Assembly: GCF_025143985.1 (NCBI RefSeq)
Contig: NZ_CP083564.1
Location: forward strand, 931,501 to 995,500
Length of the DNA stretch: 64,000 nucleotides
Direction: 5' to 3'
Source of the DNA: Sulfitobacter sp. W027
GTDB lineage: Bacteria > Pseudomonadota > Alphaproteobacteria > Rhodobacterales > Rhodobacteraceae
Part shown: positions 47,081 through 55,701 of the stretch, one piece after another
Position numbering within the stretch: position 1 is the first letter of the stretch
How the letters are laid out: every line of letters begins with the position of its first letter
Translations under genes and position numbers: made by a program
Notes under the pieces: model-generated
Databases searched by the model: none
What the model saw: only the letters and a program-made list of their open reading frames with translations
What the model was told of the DNA's origin: nothing

Positions 47081-47629
47081 ATGGCGGAAAAACCGAAGCC
47101 CTTGCTGATAAAACGCTATGCCAGCCGTAGATTGTACAACACCGAAACCAGCGATTATGTCACGCTAGAGGATATCGCCGGCTTCATCCGCGATGGCCGG
47201 GAGGTGCAGATCGTCGATTTGAAGTCCGGCGATGACCTGACACGGCAATATTTGTTGCAAATCATCGCCGAACACGAGAGCCGGGGCGAGGCGGTGTTGC
47301 CAGTTGACGTGCTGACCGATCTGGTGCGCAGCTATATGTCCGGCAATGTTTCGGTCGTGCCGCAGTTCTTGCAGGCTTCTTTCGACATGCTGCGCGATGG
47401 GCAGAGTAAAGTGGTCGAAAACATGAGCGCGCTGAACCCGATGGCCAAGATGCCAGGGCTCGAAGCGATGCAGGCGCAGCAAGAGGCCTTTATGAAGGCA
47501 ATGACCGGCGGCTGGGCCAAATCCACCGGGCCTGAGCCTTCTGGTAAGAAGCCCGAGCAGGGCGACGATCTGGACGCGATCAAAAAGCAACTGGCGGAGT
47601 TGCAGGCTAAGCTCTCGAAAATGAGCTGA
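47081..47629 (+). CDS. phaR: PHA synthesis repressor PhaR
   Basis: A 182-residue PhaR. The N-terminal PHB-accumulation regulatory domain reads LLIKRYASRRLYNTETSDYV followed by TLEDIAGFIRDGREVQIVDL; the second domain includes VDVLTDLVRSYMSGNVSVVPQFL. The C terminus is Glu/Lys-rich with predicted coiled coil (DAIKKQLAELQAKLSKM). It binds both DNA and PHA, repressing phaP until granules appear. The start MAEKPKPLL follows GGGAG at 7 bases; a longer in-frame start at 47012 is rejected because it would span the operator. Confidence 0.93.
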   Translation: MAEKPKPLLIKRYASRRLYNTETSDYVTLEDIAGFIRDGREVQIVDLKSGDDLTRQYLLQIIAEHESRGEAVLPVDVLTDLVRSYMSGNVSVVPQFLQASFDMLRDGQSKVVENMSALNPMAKMPGLEAMQAQQEAFMKAMTGGWAKSTGPEPSGKKPEQGDDLDAIKKQLAELQAKLSKMS

Positions 47630-47688
47630 CCGAGGCGTCACTGCGCGTGATGTGAGGGAGCCATGTGCTCCCTCTTTTCGTTGAAAGC

Positions 47689-48867
47689 CTAGGCGGCCTG
47701 CGCATCCGCAACCTCGGCCAAAGCGCCCAAGATCACATCCGCCACAGCGTCGATTTGCGAAAGGGTCAGCTGGACCGGGAGGCGTACGTCACAGGCCCGC
47801 ATCAACATCGCACGGGTGCGCGGAAGTTCGGGCAGGTCTTCGATAAATTGCCAGTTCCAGAAGGCGCGAGCGTTGTCGGTGCTTTGGCCGAAGACCTGAA
47901 CTTTGACACCGGCATTTTCTGCTGCGGCAGCAAAGGCACGGATCGTTGCGTCGGGCAGACCGACCACATTAAATTGGATCGAATCCGGCGCGCGGGTTTC
48001 GCCGGGCAGGGGGCTGGGCACATCTATCAGAGGCGACGCCGCAAGCCGCGCGGCCATGTGATCGTGATTGCGCAACCCATCCGCCACCCGCCGCGGCAGA
48101 TGCGGCAGCTGCGGGCGGATGATCGCAGCCGAAAGGTTCGACATGCGCAGATTGTAAAGCGGCAGCCGGTTTTGCCACTTGGCAAAGCTCTCCTGCAGCG
48201 CGGAATGTTTCTTCCAGTTGTGCTCATAAGCGCCCGACATGATGATAGCGCGGGCCACCAAATCAGCGTCACCGGTGATCAGGATACCCCCTTCGCCCGC
48301 ATTAATCATTTTGTAGGACTGGAAAGAGAAGCAGCCGATCTTGCCAATTGTCCCGATCTTCTGACCCTGCCATAGCGTGCCAAGCGAATGGGCAGCGTCT
48401 TCGATCACCGGGACATTCGCCGCATCGCAGAGCGCCATGATCGTATCCATATCCGAGGTATGCCCGCGCATATGGCTGATGATCACGGCCTCAACACCGG
48501 GCAGTTTTGCTGCGAAATCTTCAAGATCGACACGGTAGTTCTCCCCCACCTCACAAAGCACGGGCTTGTACCCTGCATGGATCACGGCAGAGGGAACGGC
48601 AGCAAAGGTGAAACCGGGGATCAACACGCGCGCATCTTTCGGCAGGTCCAAGGCGAGCAATGACAAAAACAGCGCGGCAGAACAGGAAGAGACGGCAAGC
48701 GCATATTTGCTGCCCATCATCTGCGCGAATTCCACTTCCAGCAAGGAAACAGGCGCGTCTTTCGCCGCCGTATAGCGAAAGAGATCGCCACTTTGCAAAA
48801 GCGCCGCTAGGGCGGCCTCGGCTTCGGCGGGGATCGGTTCGGCGCGGTGCATGTCAGGCAGTGCCAT
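47689..48867 (-). CDS. DegT/DnrJ/EryC1/StrS-type aminotransferase
   Basis: A 392-residue PLP-dependent enzyme of the sugar-aminotransferase-like fold. ALAVSSCSAALFLSLLAL is the cofactor-phosphate region, VPVIEDAAHSLGTLWQG holds the conserved Asp, and CFSFQSYKMINAGEGGIL the PLP lysine. The usual substrates are keto-sugars, but here it lies beside amine-catabolism genes, so an aminotransferase for a small keto-acid or aldehyde is possible. A strong terminator-like element at 49009-49063 divides it from the upstream operon, suggesting separate transcription. Confidence 0.85.
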   Translation of the reverse strand: MALPDMHRAEPIPAEAEAALAALLQSGDLFRYTAAKDAPVSLLEVEFAQMMGSKYALAVSSCSAALFLSLLALDLPKDARVLIPGFTFAAVPSAVIHAGYKPVLCEVGENYRVDLEDFAAKLPGVEAVIISHMRGHTSDMDTIMALCDAANVPVIEDAAHSLGTLWQGQKIGTIGKIGCFSFQSYKMINAGEGGILITGDADLVARAIIMSGAYEHNWKKHSALQESFAKWQNRLPLYNLRMSNLSAAIIRPQLPHLPRRVADGLRNHDHMAARLAASPLIDVPSPLPGETRAPDSIQFNVVGLPDATIRAFAAAAENAGVKVQVFGQSTDNARAFWNWQFIEDLPELPRTRAMLMRACDVRLPVQLTLSQIDAVADVILGALAEVADAQAA

Positions 48868-49008
48868 ATTTCAAAATCCTGAATAATGATTTCTGAAATT
48901 GTAAAACAATGTGCCGCGTAGGCCAAGGCCCGAAGGGGTTCCTGTCAATCACGCCTGCCCCTAAAGGCCCCGTTGCGTTTCACACCCCACCTCTTCCCCT
49001 TCATCCTT

Positions 49009-49063
49009 TTAAAAATACCCGCGGGGGAATCGCGCCTCCGGCGCGATGGGGGCAGCGCCCCCC
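49009..49063 (-). terminator. Multi-hairpin terminator-like intergenic repeat
   Basis: The segment contains ATCGCGCC-TCC-GGCGCGAT (8-bp stem, 49029-49047), GGGGGC-AGC-GCCCCC (6-bp stem, 49048-49062) and the palindrome CCCGCGGG, ending on the minus strand with TATTTTTAAAA. It lies after the FAD oxidoreductase stop. Such GC-hairpin plus T-run modules are common intergenic elements in Rhodobacteraceae; copy number elsewhere was not tested. Confidence 0.65.
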
Positions 49064-49118
49064 ACTTCTCGCCGACCTGCCCAAATGGCAGAACCCAAAA
49101 TTTCCCCCTCTCACGAGG

Positions 49119-50423
49119 TCAGAGCCCGAGCCGGTCCCGCGTTGCGTACCAAAGCATGGCAAGCACCAAAAGCGGGCTGCGCATCGAAGCGCCGCCGGGG
49201 AAAGCCTGCGTCGGGATCGCAGCCATCGTGTCGAACCCTTCGGCATCGCCTTCGATGGCCTTGGCCATCAGATAGCCCGCATGGGTCGCCGTGCCGACCC
49301 CATGGCCTGAGTAGCCAGAGGCCGAGAGGATATTGGGCGCAAGCCGCGCGACATAGGGCAGGCGTTTCATGGTGATGCCCAAGGTGCCGCCCCAAGCATA
49401 GTCAATCTTCACGTCCTTCAATTGCGGAAAGACCTGCGACATTGGTTTGCGCACCCTGGCGGCGATGTCCTGCGGAAAGCGGTAGCCATAGCTTTCGCCG
49501 CCCCCAAAAAGCAGCCGCCCGTCGTGCGACAGGCGGAAGTAGTTCACCACGAAACGGCTGTCGGCGACGGCAACATCACGCGGCAGCACGTCTTTCACCC
49601 GGTCTCCCAAGGGTTCTGTTGCGGCAATGAAGTTGTTGATCGGCATGACCCGCGCGGCAACTTCGCCGTTCAACTTTCCGAGATAGCCGTTGCAGGCCAG
49701 CACAACATGGTCGGCGGTGACGCTGCCGGTGGCGGTCTGCACAATTGCATTACTGCCTTCGACGATATTCTCGGCGGGGCTTGTCTCATGGATGCGCACC
49801 CCTGCGGCGGCTGCGGCACGGGCCAGGCCAAGCGCATAGTTCAGCGGATGTAGATGCGCCGCACCCATGTCGAGCACGCCGCCCTTGTAGTCGGGCGAGG
49901 GGCAGACCGATTGCAGCGCGGTGTGGTCCAACACCTCAATCTCATCATAACCGTAGTGCTTTTGCAGATGTTCCGCATAGTCGTGCAGATGCCGCACGTC
50001 AGAGACGGTCGATCCGGTCCATGCCACACCGGGTTTCAGATGGCAGTCGATCTCATGCTTCTCGATCAACGATTTGACCAGCGCCTTGGCTTCTTGCCCC
50101 ATATCCCAAAGCTTGCTGGCATGGTCTTGGCCCAGCATCTTTTCCAGACTGTCCTGCTCAACCCGCTGACCGGACCCCAACTGCCCGCCGTTGCGGCCCG
50201 ACGCGCCAAAGCCCACGCGCTGCGCGTCCAACAGCACCACATCATAGCCCGCCTCGGCCAAATGCAGCGCAGCTGATAGGCCGGTATAGCCCCCGCCAAC
50301 GACACAGACATCGGCTTTGGTATCACCCTGAAGCGGTGGGTAGGCCGTATGCTTCGTGGCGGTGGCGGCATACCAGCTTGTGGGGTACTGGCCGGGCGTG
50401 TCATTGGCGTAAAGCAGGTTCAT
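49119..50423 (-). CDS. FAD-dependent amine oxidoreductase (PuuB/DadA-like)
   Basis: A 434-residue FAD-binding oxidoreductase of the DAO family. The N-terminal Rossmann dinucleotide motif is VCVVGGGYTGLSAALHLAEAGYDVVLLDA, interrupted here by the usual GxGxxG; VGFGASGRNGGQLGSG and GYSGHGVGTATHAGYLMA are the other conserved blocks. It resembles gamma-glutamylputrescine oxidase and other N-substituted amino acid oxidases. It is the last gene of the operon with the two GS-like ligases and the amidotransferase, where it would oxidise the gamma-glutamylated amine. Confidence 0.9.
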   Translation of the reverse strand: MNLLYANDTPGQYPTSWYAATATKHTAYPPLQGDTKADVCVVGGGYTGLSAALHLAEAGYDVVLLDAQRVGFGASGRNGGQLGSGQRVEQDSLEKMLGQDHASKLWDMGQEAKALVKSLIEKHEIDCHLKPGVAWTGSTVSDVRHLHDYAEHLQKHYGYDEIEVLDHTALQSVCPSPDYKGGVLDMGAAHLHPLNYALGLARAAAAAGVRIHETSPAENIVEGSNAIVQTATGSVTADHVVLACNGYLGKLNGEVAARVMPINNFIAATEPLGDRVKDVLPRDVAVADSRFVVNYFRLSHDGRLLFGGGESYGYRFPQDIAARVRKPMSQVFPQLKDVKIDYAWGGTLGITMKRLPYVARLAPNILSASGYSGHGVGTATHAGYLMAKAIEGDAEGFDTMAAIPTQAFPGGASMRSPLLVLAMLWYATRDRLGL

Positions 50424-50437
50424 CGGTCCTCCGGGCT

Positions 50438-51799
50438 TCAGACGTTCATCAGTAGATGTTCACGTTCCCAAGGCGAGATGACCTGAAGGAACTCTTCGTA
50501 TTCGGCACGTTTCACGATGGAGTAGACGCGGGCGAAGTCGGGGCCCAAGACCTCGTGCAACTCCGTGGCTTCTTCAAACAAATCAAGCGCTTCGCCCAAG
50601 ACCTGCGGAATGTCTCCTTCGCCGACATATGCGTCACCCTTGAACTCGGGCAGCGGGTCTTTTTGTTGGGTCAGGCCCAGATATCCGCAAGCGAGGCTGG
50701 CGGCGATGCCCAAGTAGGGGTTGCAGTCCATCCCGGCGAGACGATTTTCCACCCGGCGTGATTTCGGCCCCGAGAGCGGCACGCGAATGCCGGTGGTCCG
50801 GTTGTCGCGGCCCCATTCGAGGTTGATGGGGGCTGCGTGGTCTTTCACATAGCGGCGGTAGGAGTTCACGTAAGGCGCGATCACCGCCAAGGCGCTTGGC
50901 ATGTGGTTTTGCAGACCGGCGATGAAATGCTTGAAGGGTTCAGTCTCTTCCCCGTCGGCATTGGCAAAGATGTTCTCGCCGGTGTTCACGTCGAGCACCG
51001 AATGGTGGATATGCATGGCGCTGCCCGGCTCATCCGCAATCGGCTTGGCCATGAAAGTGGCGTAGCACTCATGGCGCATGGCCGCTTCGCGGATCAGCCT
51101 CTTGAAGTAAAAGACCTCATCCGCCAGACGCACCGGATCGCCGTGTTGCAAGTTGATCTCAAGCTGGCCTGCACCGCCTTCTTGGGTGATGCCGTCGATT
51201 TCAAAACCCTGCGCCTCGGCAAAGTCATAGATGTCGTCGATCACCGGGCCGAATTCATCCACCGCGGTCATCGAATAGGCCTGCCGCGCCGCTGCGGGGC
51301 GGCCCGAGCGGCCCATCATCGGCTGAATTTCCTTGGCCGGGTCGATGTTGCGCGCCACAAGGAAGAATTCCATCTCAGGGGCCACCACAGGCTCCCAGCC
51401 CTTGTCGCGGTAGAGTTGCACCACGCGTTTCAAGACGTTGCGCGGGGAATAGGGCACCGGCTCATTGTTGCGGTCGAAAGCGTCGTGGATCACCTGAAGC
51501 GTCCAATCCCCTGTCCAGGGGGCTGCGGTGGCCGTGGCCATATCCGGGCGCAGGATCATGTCCTTCTCGATAAACCCATCTTCGCCCGCCGCTTCGCCCC
51601 ATTCGCCGGTGATGGTCTGGTAAAAGATGCTGTCAGGCAGGTGGAAGTAGTCTTGCCGGGCGAATTTCGACGCCGGGACAGCCTTGCCCCGGGCAATGCC
51701 GGGCAGGTCGGGGATAATACACTCCACTTCGTCCAGACGGCGCCCCTCAAGATAGGCGCGTGCCGCTTCGGGTAATACCTCTGTCCAATCGTCGGCCAT
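50438..51799 (-). CDS. Glutamine-synthetase-family ligase (gamma-glutamylamine synthetase-like)
   Basis: A 453-residue GS-fold ligase. The glutamate/ATP-site blocks are visible: APEMEFFLVARNIDP, ITQEGGAGQLEINLQHGDP and ATFMAKPIADEPGSAMHIHHSVLD. It lacks the adenylylation tyrosine loop of GlnA, and the flanking oxidase and amidotransferase fit a gamma-glutamylpolyamine synthetase (PuuA-like) or a related amine ligase. It begins where the amidotransferase stops (one-base overlap). The actual amine is not evident. Confidence 0.9.
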   Translation of the reverse strand: MADDWTEVLPEAARAYLEGRRLDEVECIIPDLPGIARGKAVPASKFARQDYFHLPDSIFYQTITGEWGEAAGEDGFIEKDMILRPDMATATAAPWTGDWTLQVIHDAFDRNNEPVPYSPRNVLKRVVQLYRDKGWEPVVAPEMEFFLVARNIDPAKEIQPMMGRSGRPAAARQAYSMTAVDEFGPVIDDIYDFAEAQGFEIDGITQEGGAGQLEINLQHGDPVRLADEVFYFKRLIREAAMRHECYATFMAKPIADEPGSAMHIHHSVLDVNTGENIFANADGEETEPFKHFIAGLQNHMPSALAVIAPYVNSYRRYVKDHAAPINLEWGRDNRTTGIRVPLSGPKSRRVENRLAGMDCNPYLGIAASLACGYLGLTQQKDPLPEFKGDAYVGEGDIPQVLGEALDLFEEATELHEVLGPDFARVYSIVKRAEYEEFLQVISPWEREHLLMNV

Positions 51800-52488
51800 C
51801 AGGCCCTCTCTTTCCTGTTGTCTTTAAAGAATGCGGCCATTTGGTCCGCGATTTTATGGTTATCAATGGGGCCGCCCAAGGCAGCGGTCGCCTGTTCAAG
51901 CTGGAGGTCTGGCACCACGCCCTTGCCGCGGGTTTTGATCAGACCGTCAATGAAGTCATGCCCGAACTCAGGATGCGGCTGTACCGTCCAGATGCGGTTG
52001 TCATAGGCCAGCGCGGCATAGGGGCAGAAGTCAGATGAGGCAACGACCTTGGCGCCTTCGGGCAGTTCCACGACCTGATCCTGATGCCATGCGTTCAACG
52101 CCAGTTTCTCGCCACCCATGTCGTATTCTGTGCGGCCAATCGACCAGCCGCCGGTGAACTTTTCAACCTTGCCGCCAAGCGCTTGGGCAATGATCTGATG
52201 GCCAAAGCAAACGCCAATCATCGGGCGGCCATCGGCATAGGTCTCGCGGATGAAATCCTCCAGCGGGGGGATCCAGTCGTGATCCTCATAGGCGCCGTGT
52301 TTAGAGCCGGTGATGAGCCAGCCATCGGCCTCGCTCACCCCTTCGGGTAGGATGCCATCGACCACATACCAAATCTGAAAATCAAAGTCGTGACCGTCCA
52401 GCAGCTTGGTGAACATTTCGCCATAGTCCCCAAGCTCTTTGCGGAAGTCCTCGGGGGAATGGCCGGTTTGCAGAATGCCGATTTTCAT
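51799..52488 (-). CDS. Class I glutamine amidotransferase-like hydrolase
   Basis: A 229-residue type I GATase domain protein. The triad is Cys94 (MIGVCFGHQIIAQ), His172 and Glu174 (QPHPEFGHDF), so a complete hydrolase. Alone it resembles PuuD-like gamma-glutamyl hydrolases and GuaA-type GATase relatives. Set between two glutamine-synthetase-like genes, it most likely removes the gamma-glutamyl group from an intermediate. It overlaps the following ligase by one base. Confidence 0.88.
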   Translation of the reverse strand: MKIGILQTGHSPEDFRKELGDYGEMFTKLLDGHDFDFQIWYVVDGILPEGVSEADGWLITGSKHGAYEDHDWIPPLEDFIRETYADGRPMIGVCFGHQIIAQALGGKVEKFTGGWSIGRTEYDMGGEKLALNAWHQDQVVELPEGAKVVASSDFCPYAALAYDNRIWTVQPHPEFGHDFIDGLIKTRGKGVVPDLQLEQATAALGGPIDNHKIADQMAAFFKDNRKERA

Positions 52489-52498
52489 GTGTCACCTG

Positions 52499-53833
52499 TT
52501 ACACAGTGTCGAGGTAGATCTCGACCTGTTCCTCTGGGGTCAATTCCTGCATGTAATGCAATTCTTGACGTTTCGTCAGCACGAAGTTGCGGATCATTTC
52601 GGGGGCAAAAATACGCGCGACATGGGGGCAGCCCTCAAACAGGTCGATCGCGGTTTTCCAATCGCTGGGCATGCGCGGCAGATCGGCGGCATAGGCGTTG
52701 CCGGTGATCGGGGCCGGTGGTTCTGCCGCGTCTTCGATCCCGTTAAGCGCCGCGCCCAAGACGGCCGCCAGCATCAGATAAGGGTTCACATCGCCCCCCG
52801 ACACGCGGTGTTCGATCCGCCGCGCCTTGTGGCTGCCTGAGGGGATGCGGATCGCTGCGGTGCGATTCTCATAGGCCCAGCAGACCCCGGTGGGCGCGTG
52901 AGATTCAGGCACCATCCGGTCAAAGCTGTTGGCATGGGGGCAGAAGACCAGCGCCGAGCCCTGCATCGCGTTCAGGCAGCCCGCCACGGCGTGGCGCAGC
53001 GTGTCGGTCCCCTTTGGCCCGCCATCGTCGAAGATGTTATCGCCGTTCTCATCCAGCACCGAGAAATGCGTGTGCAGACCGGAGCCTGAGTAATCCTCAT
53101 AGGGTTTCGCCATGAAGCTCGCGGCAAAGCCGTGCCGCCGGGCCAGCCCTTTGACCAGCATCTTGAACAACCACGCATCGTCAGCGGCGCGCAGGGCGTC
53201 GTCGCAATGCATAAGGTTGATCTCGAACTGGCCCAGACCCGCCTCGGAAATGGCGGTGTCGGCGGGGATGTCCATCTCTTCGCAGGCGTCATAAAGATCG
53301 GTGAAGAACAGATCGAACTGGTCGAGTGCGCGGATCGACATGGTTTCAGCCGCTTTGCGCCGCTTGCCAGAGCGGGGCGAGATCGGCACCTGAAGGTTGC
53401 GGCCCGAGTCGTCGATCAGGAAGAATTCTAACTCCACCGCGCAGACCGGCGTGAGGCCGCGCGCTTTGTAGCGGTCGAGCACGGCACGCAGCGCGTGGCG
53501 CGGATCGCCGGGGTAGGGGCGGCCATCTTCGCGGAACATCCAGATCGGCAGCAGGGCCGAGGGCGCGTCGAGCCATGGCATTGGCATGAAGCCCCGCTCG
53601 GTCGGTTTCAGCACGCCATCCGCATCGCCGCTTTCAAACACCAGCGGGCTGTCGTCGATATCCTCGCCCCAGATGTCGAGGTTCAGCACCGAGACCGGAA
53701 AACGCGTGCCTTCGGTGGTTACTTTATCCGCAAACCGCGACGGGATTCGCTTGCCGCGTGCTTGGCCATTCAGGTCAGCGGCGGCCACACGGATGGTGCG
53801 GACTTGGGGGTTTTTACGAAGCCAGTTGTTCAT
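52499..53833 (-). CDS. Glutamine-synthetase-family ligase, second paralogue
   Basis: A 444-residue GS-fold ligase clearly related to its neighbour at 50438-51799 but divergent: VELEFFLIDDSGRNLQVPIS, ISEAGLGQFEINLMHCDDA, ASFMAKPYEDYSGSGLHTHF and CWAYENRTAAIRIPSGS (ATP/phosphate site). Two such ligases in one operon suggest two amine or amino acid substrates, or a heteromeric enzyme. It is the first catabolic gene behind the transporter, 11 bases from the amidotransferase gene. Confidence 0.9.
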   Translation of the reverse strand: MNNWLRKNPQVRTIRVAAADLNGQARGKRIPSRFADKVTTEGTRFPVSVLNLDIWGEDIDDSPLVFESGDADGVLKPTERGFMPMPWLDAPSALLPIWMFREDGRPYPGDPRHALRAVLDRYKARGLTPVCAVELEFFLIDDSGRNLQVPISPRSGKRRKAAETMSIRALDQFDLFFTDLYDACEEMDIPADTAISEAGLGQFEINLMHCDDALRAADDAWLFKMLVKGLARRHGFAASFMAKPYEDYSGSGLHTHFSVLDENGDNIFDDGGPKGTDTLRHAVAGCLNAMQGSALVFCPHANSFDRMVPESHAPTGVCWAYENRTAAIRIPSGSHKARRIEHRVSGGDVNPYLMLAAVLGAALNGIEDAAEPPAPITGNAYAADLPRMPSDWKTAIDLFEGCPHVARIFAPEMIRNFVLTKRQELHYMQELTPEEQVEIYLDTV

Positions 53834-53911
53834 ACGTCACCTGCAAGGGCGGTGGGCATGTCACAGAGCGGTTTGCCCGAGGGCAAAAGCGGTCGGCGCC
53901 CACGCGCCGCG

Positions 53912-53949
53912 TAATTTGATCAAATAATGGATACTACCGGATCAAATTA
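53912..53949. repeat. Perfect 10-bp inverted repeat at the permease 3' end
   Basis: TAATTTGATC (53912-53921) and GATCAAATTA (53940-53949) are exact inverted copies separated by 18 bases. The palindrome TTTGATCAAA (53915-53924) lies inside the left arm. The element spans the permease stop codon and the start of the gap to the ligase gene; it could be an mRNA hairpin or a regulator-binding site. Confidence 0.6.
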
Positions 53950-54740
53950 GGACGCAAGCGAATTTTACGGCGTTGGGCCTGTGGGAGGTGCCGGTTGAGG
54001 CGGGAATTGATCAAACCGAAGACGCCAATGATGCAAAGCGTCAGCAGGATGAAATAACCGGCAAGAATGGGATAGGGGACGAAGGGGTTGAAGGTTTTGT
54101 CGGCAAAATAGCTGGCGTAATAGAGCGCGTCACCACGCTGCTGCCATGCCGGGAAACCACTGAAAAACACCAGTGTCGTGGCGTGAAACAGAAAAATCGC
54201 CTCGTTCGTATAGGCGGGCCAAGCGAGCCGCAGCGAGGTGGGCCAGATCACTCGGCGAAAGCGCGACCAACCGGACAGACCATAGGCATCCGCGGCCTCT
54301 ACATCGCCCTTGGGGATGGATTGCAGCGCGCCGTAAAAAATTTCGCCCGAATAGGCGGCAGTGTTGAGAAAGAGCACGATCAGCGCCCCGAGCCATGCCG
54401 CGGTGAAGGGGGCAAAGAAAGCGTATTCGGACTTCAGCGACAGAAACAGGAAGTAGCCAAAGAAGAACTGGATAAAGAGCGGCGAGCCCCGGAAGATGAA
54501 GATGAACCACTCCGCCGGTTTGCGAAACCACGGGTTCGGACTGGCCTTGCCGACGCCAAGCGCTGTGGCAAAGAAGAAGCCGGTCAGCAGGGCGATAACG
54601 CCAAAGTAGATGTTCCAGAGCATGCCCGAGCCGATCAGCGTGAACTGTTCGCAGAGCGTGAAGTTCTCGCGCGGAAGCAGCCGTTCGCCGATGCCGAGCG
54701 AGCGTAGGCCATAGTCTTGGATGGTCTGTAGACAGCTCAT
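53934..54740 (-). CDS. ABC transporter permease (HisM/octopine-type)
   Basis: A 268-residue inner-membrane permease for a polar amino acid or opine importer. The EAA-like loop is seen in VEAADAYGLSGWSRFRRVIW, and NTAAYSGEIFYGALQSIP is the conserved neighbouring block, with about five transmembrane helices. The start MSCLQTIQDYGLRSL is chosen to overlap the second permease gene by 4 bases; an upstream ATG would lie inside that gene. It pairs with the next permease to form the membrane domain. Confidence 0.92.
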   Translation of the reverse strand: MSCLQTIQDYGLRSLGIGERLLPRENFTLCEQFTLIGSGMLWNIYFGVIALLTGFFFATALGVGKASPNPWFRKPAEWFIFIFRGSPLFIQFFFGYFLFLSLKSEYAFFAPFTAAWLGALIVLFLNTAAYSGEIFYGALQSIPKGDVEAADAYGLSGWSRFRRVIWPTSLRLAWPAYTNEAIFLFHATTLVFFSGFPAWQQRGDALYYASYFADKTFNPFVPYPILAGYFILLTLCIIGVFGLINSRLNRHLPQAQRRKIRLRPNLIR

Positions 54741-55621
54741 GCGCCGGCCCTCCGCTGTGCTTCGCCGCCGGTGGTGGCTTGGCCGCGTGTCAGTCGTTTC
54801 ATCAGTCGGTCCAAGGCGATTTCGGAGATGCGGGTGAAGAGCAGGTAAAACACCAGAAGCGCGAGGAAATACCACATGCGCCAGTCGGGGTGCGGGTAAT
54901 CGGTGAAGCGCGGGGTTTTTGTGCCGCCCAGTTCTCGTGCCCAGTAGACGATATCTTCGACACCCAAGAGGAACAGCAACGGCGTGGCCTTGATCAGCAC
55001 CATCCAAAGGTTGCTAAGGCCGGGCAGGGCATAGACCCACATCTGCGGCACCAGCACGCGCCAGAAGGTCTGGCGGTGGCTCATGCCATAGGCCTCTGCT
55101 GTCTCTAGCTGGGCGCGGGGCACGGCGCGCATGGCACCAAAAAGCACATTGGCCGCGAAAGCCCCGAAAACAATGGCAAAGGTAAAGACCGCGAGGCTGA
55201 AGCCATAGGTCTCATGTACCCATTGCGCGGCATTGCCGAGGGGCATTTTGGCCGCTTGGCAGACCACGAAGTCATTGCCTTGGCGAACCGGCATGTCCCA
55301 GTCGGAACAGAGTACCTTATGGCGCAGATACTCAATGCCCTGATCCAGGGCGATGACGAAAAACAGAAAGAAGGCGATATCGGGCACGCCGCGCACCAGC
55401 GCGATATAGCCCTTGCCGACCCAACTGAGCGGCGCAAACCGCGCGCGCGCCATCATGGCTCCGCCAAAGCCGAAGGCCAGCGCCACGGGCGCGGTCACGG
55501 CAAGCAGCATCAAGACCTTGAGGAAGGACATGTAGAACGACATATGGACGCCGGTTGTCAGATAACAGGCGGTCCAGAACCAGTCGTCCAGGATCGATGG
55601 GTCAGTGCAGAAAGAAAACAT
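54737..55621 (-). CDS. ABC transporter permease (HisQ/octopine-type)
   Basis: A 294-residue permease. An N-terminal part of about 20 residues precedes the first helices (SFLKVLMLLAVTAPVALAFG), and the EAA loop is TAEAYGMSHRQTFWRVLVPQM. A periplasmic loop between helices is unusually long and contains a pair of cysteines (KVLCSDWDMPVRQGNDFVVC), possibly disulfide-bonded. It overlaps the partner permease by 4 bases and follows the substrate-binding protein gene. Confidence 0.92.
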   Translation of the reverse strand: MFSFCTDPSILDDWFWTACYLTTGVHMSFYMSFLKVLMLLAVTAPVALAFGFGGAMMARARFAPLSWVGKGYIALVRGVPDIAFFLFFVIALDQGIEYLRHKVLCSDWDMPVRQGNDFVVCQAAKMPLGNAAQWVHETYGFSLAVFTFAIVFGAFAANVLFGAMRAVPRAQLETAEAYGMSHRQTFWRVLVPQMWVYALPGLSNLWMVLIKATPLLFLLGVEDIVYWARELGGTKTPRFTDYPHPDWRMWYFLALLVFYLLFTRISEIALDRLMKRLTRGQATTGGEAQRRAGA

Positions 55622-55701
55622 GGGCCCCCATGGGCTGATCCGCGCGAGGGTGCCGCGCAGGGAAGGTCAGGCGCGCCGCGAGGGGCGCGCCTGAGGTTGG
55701 A

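Noticed and set aside
53925..53940. Resemblance of AATAATGGATAC to a PuuR-type operator
   Set aside because: The match is partial and lies in the 3' end of a gene, and no puuR gene is seen.
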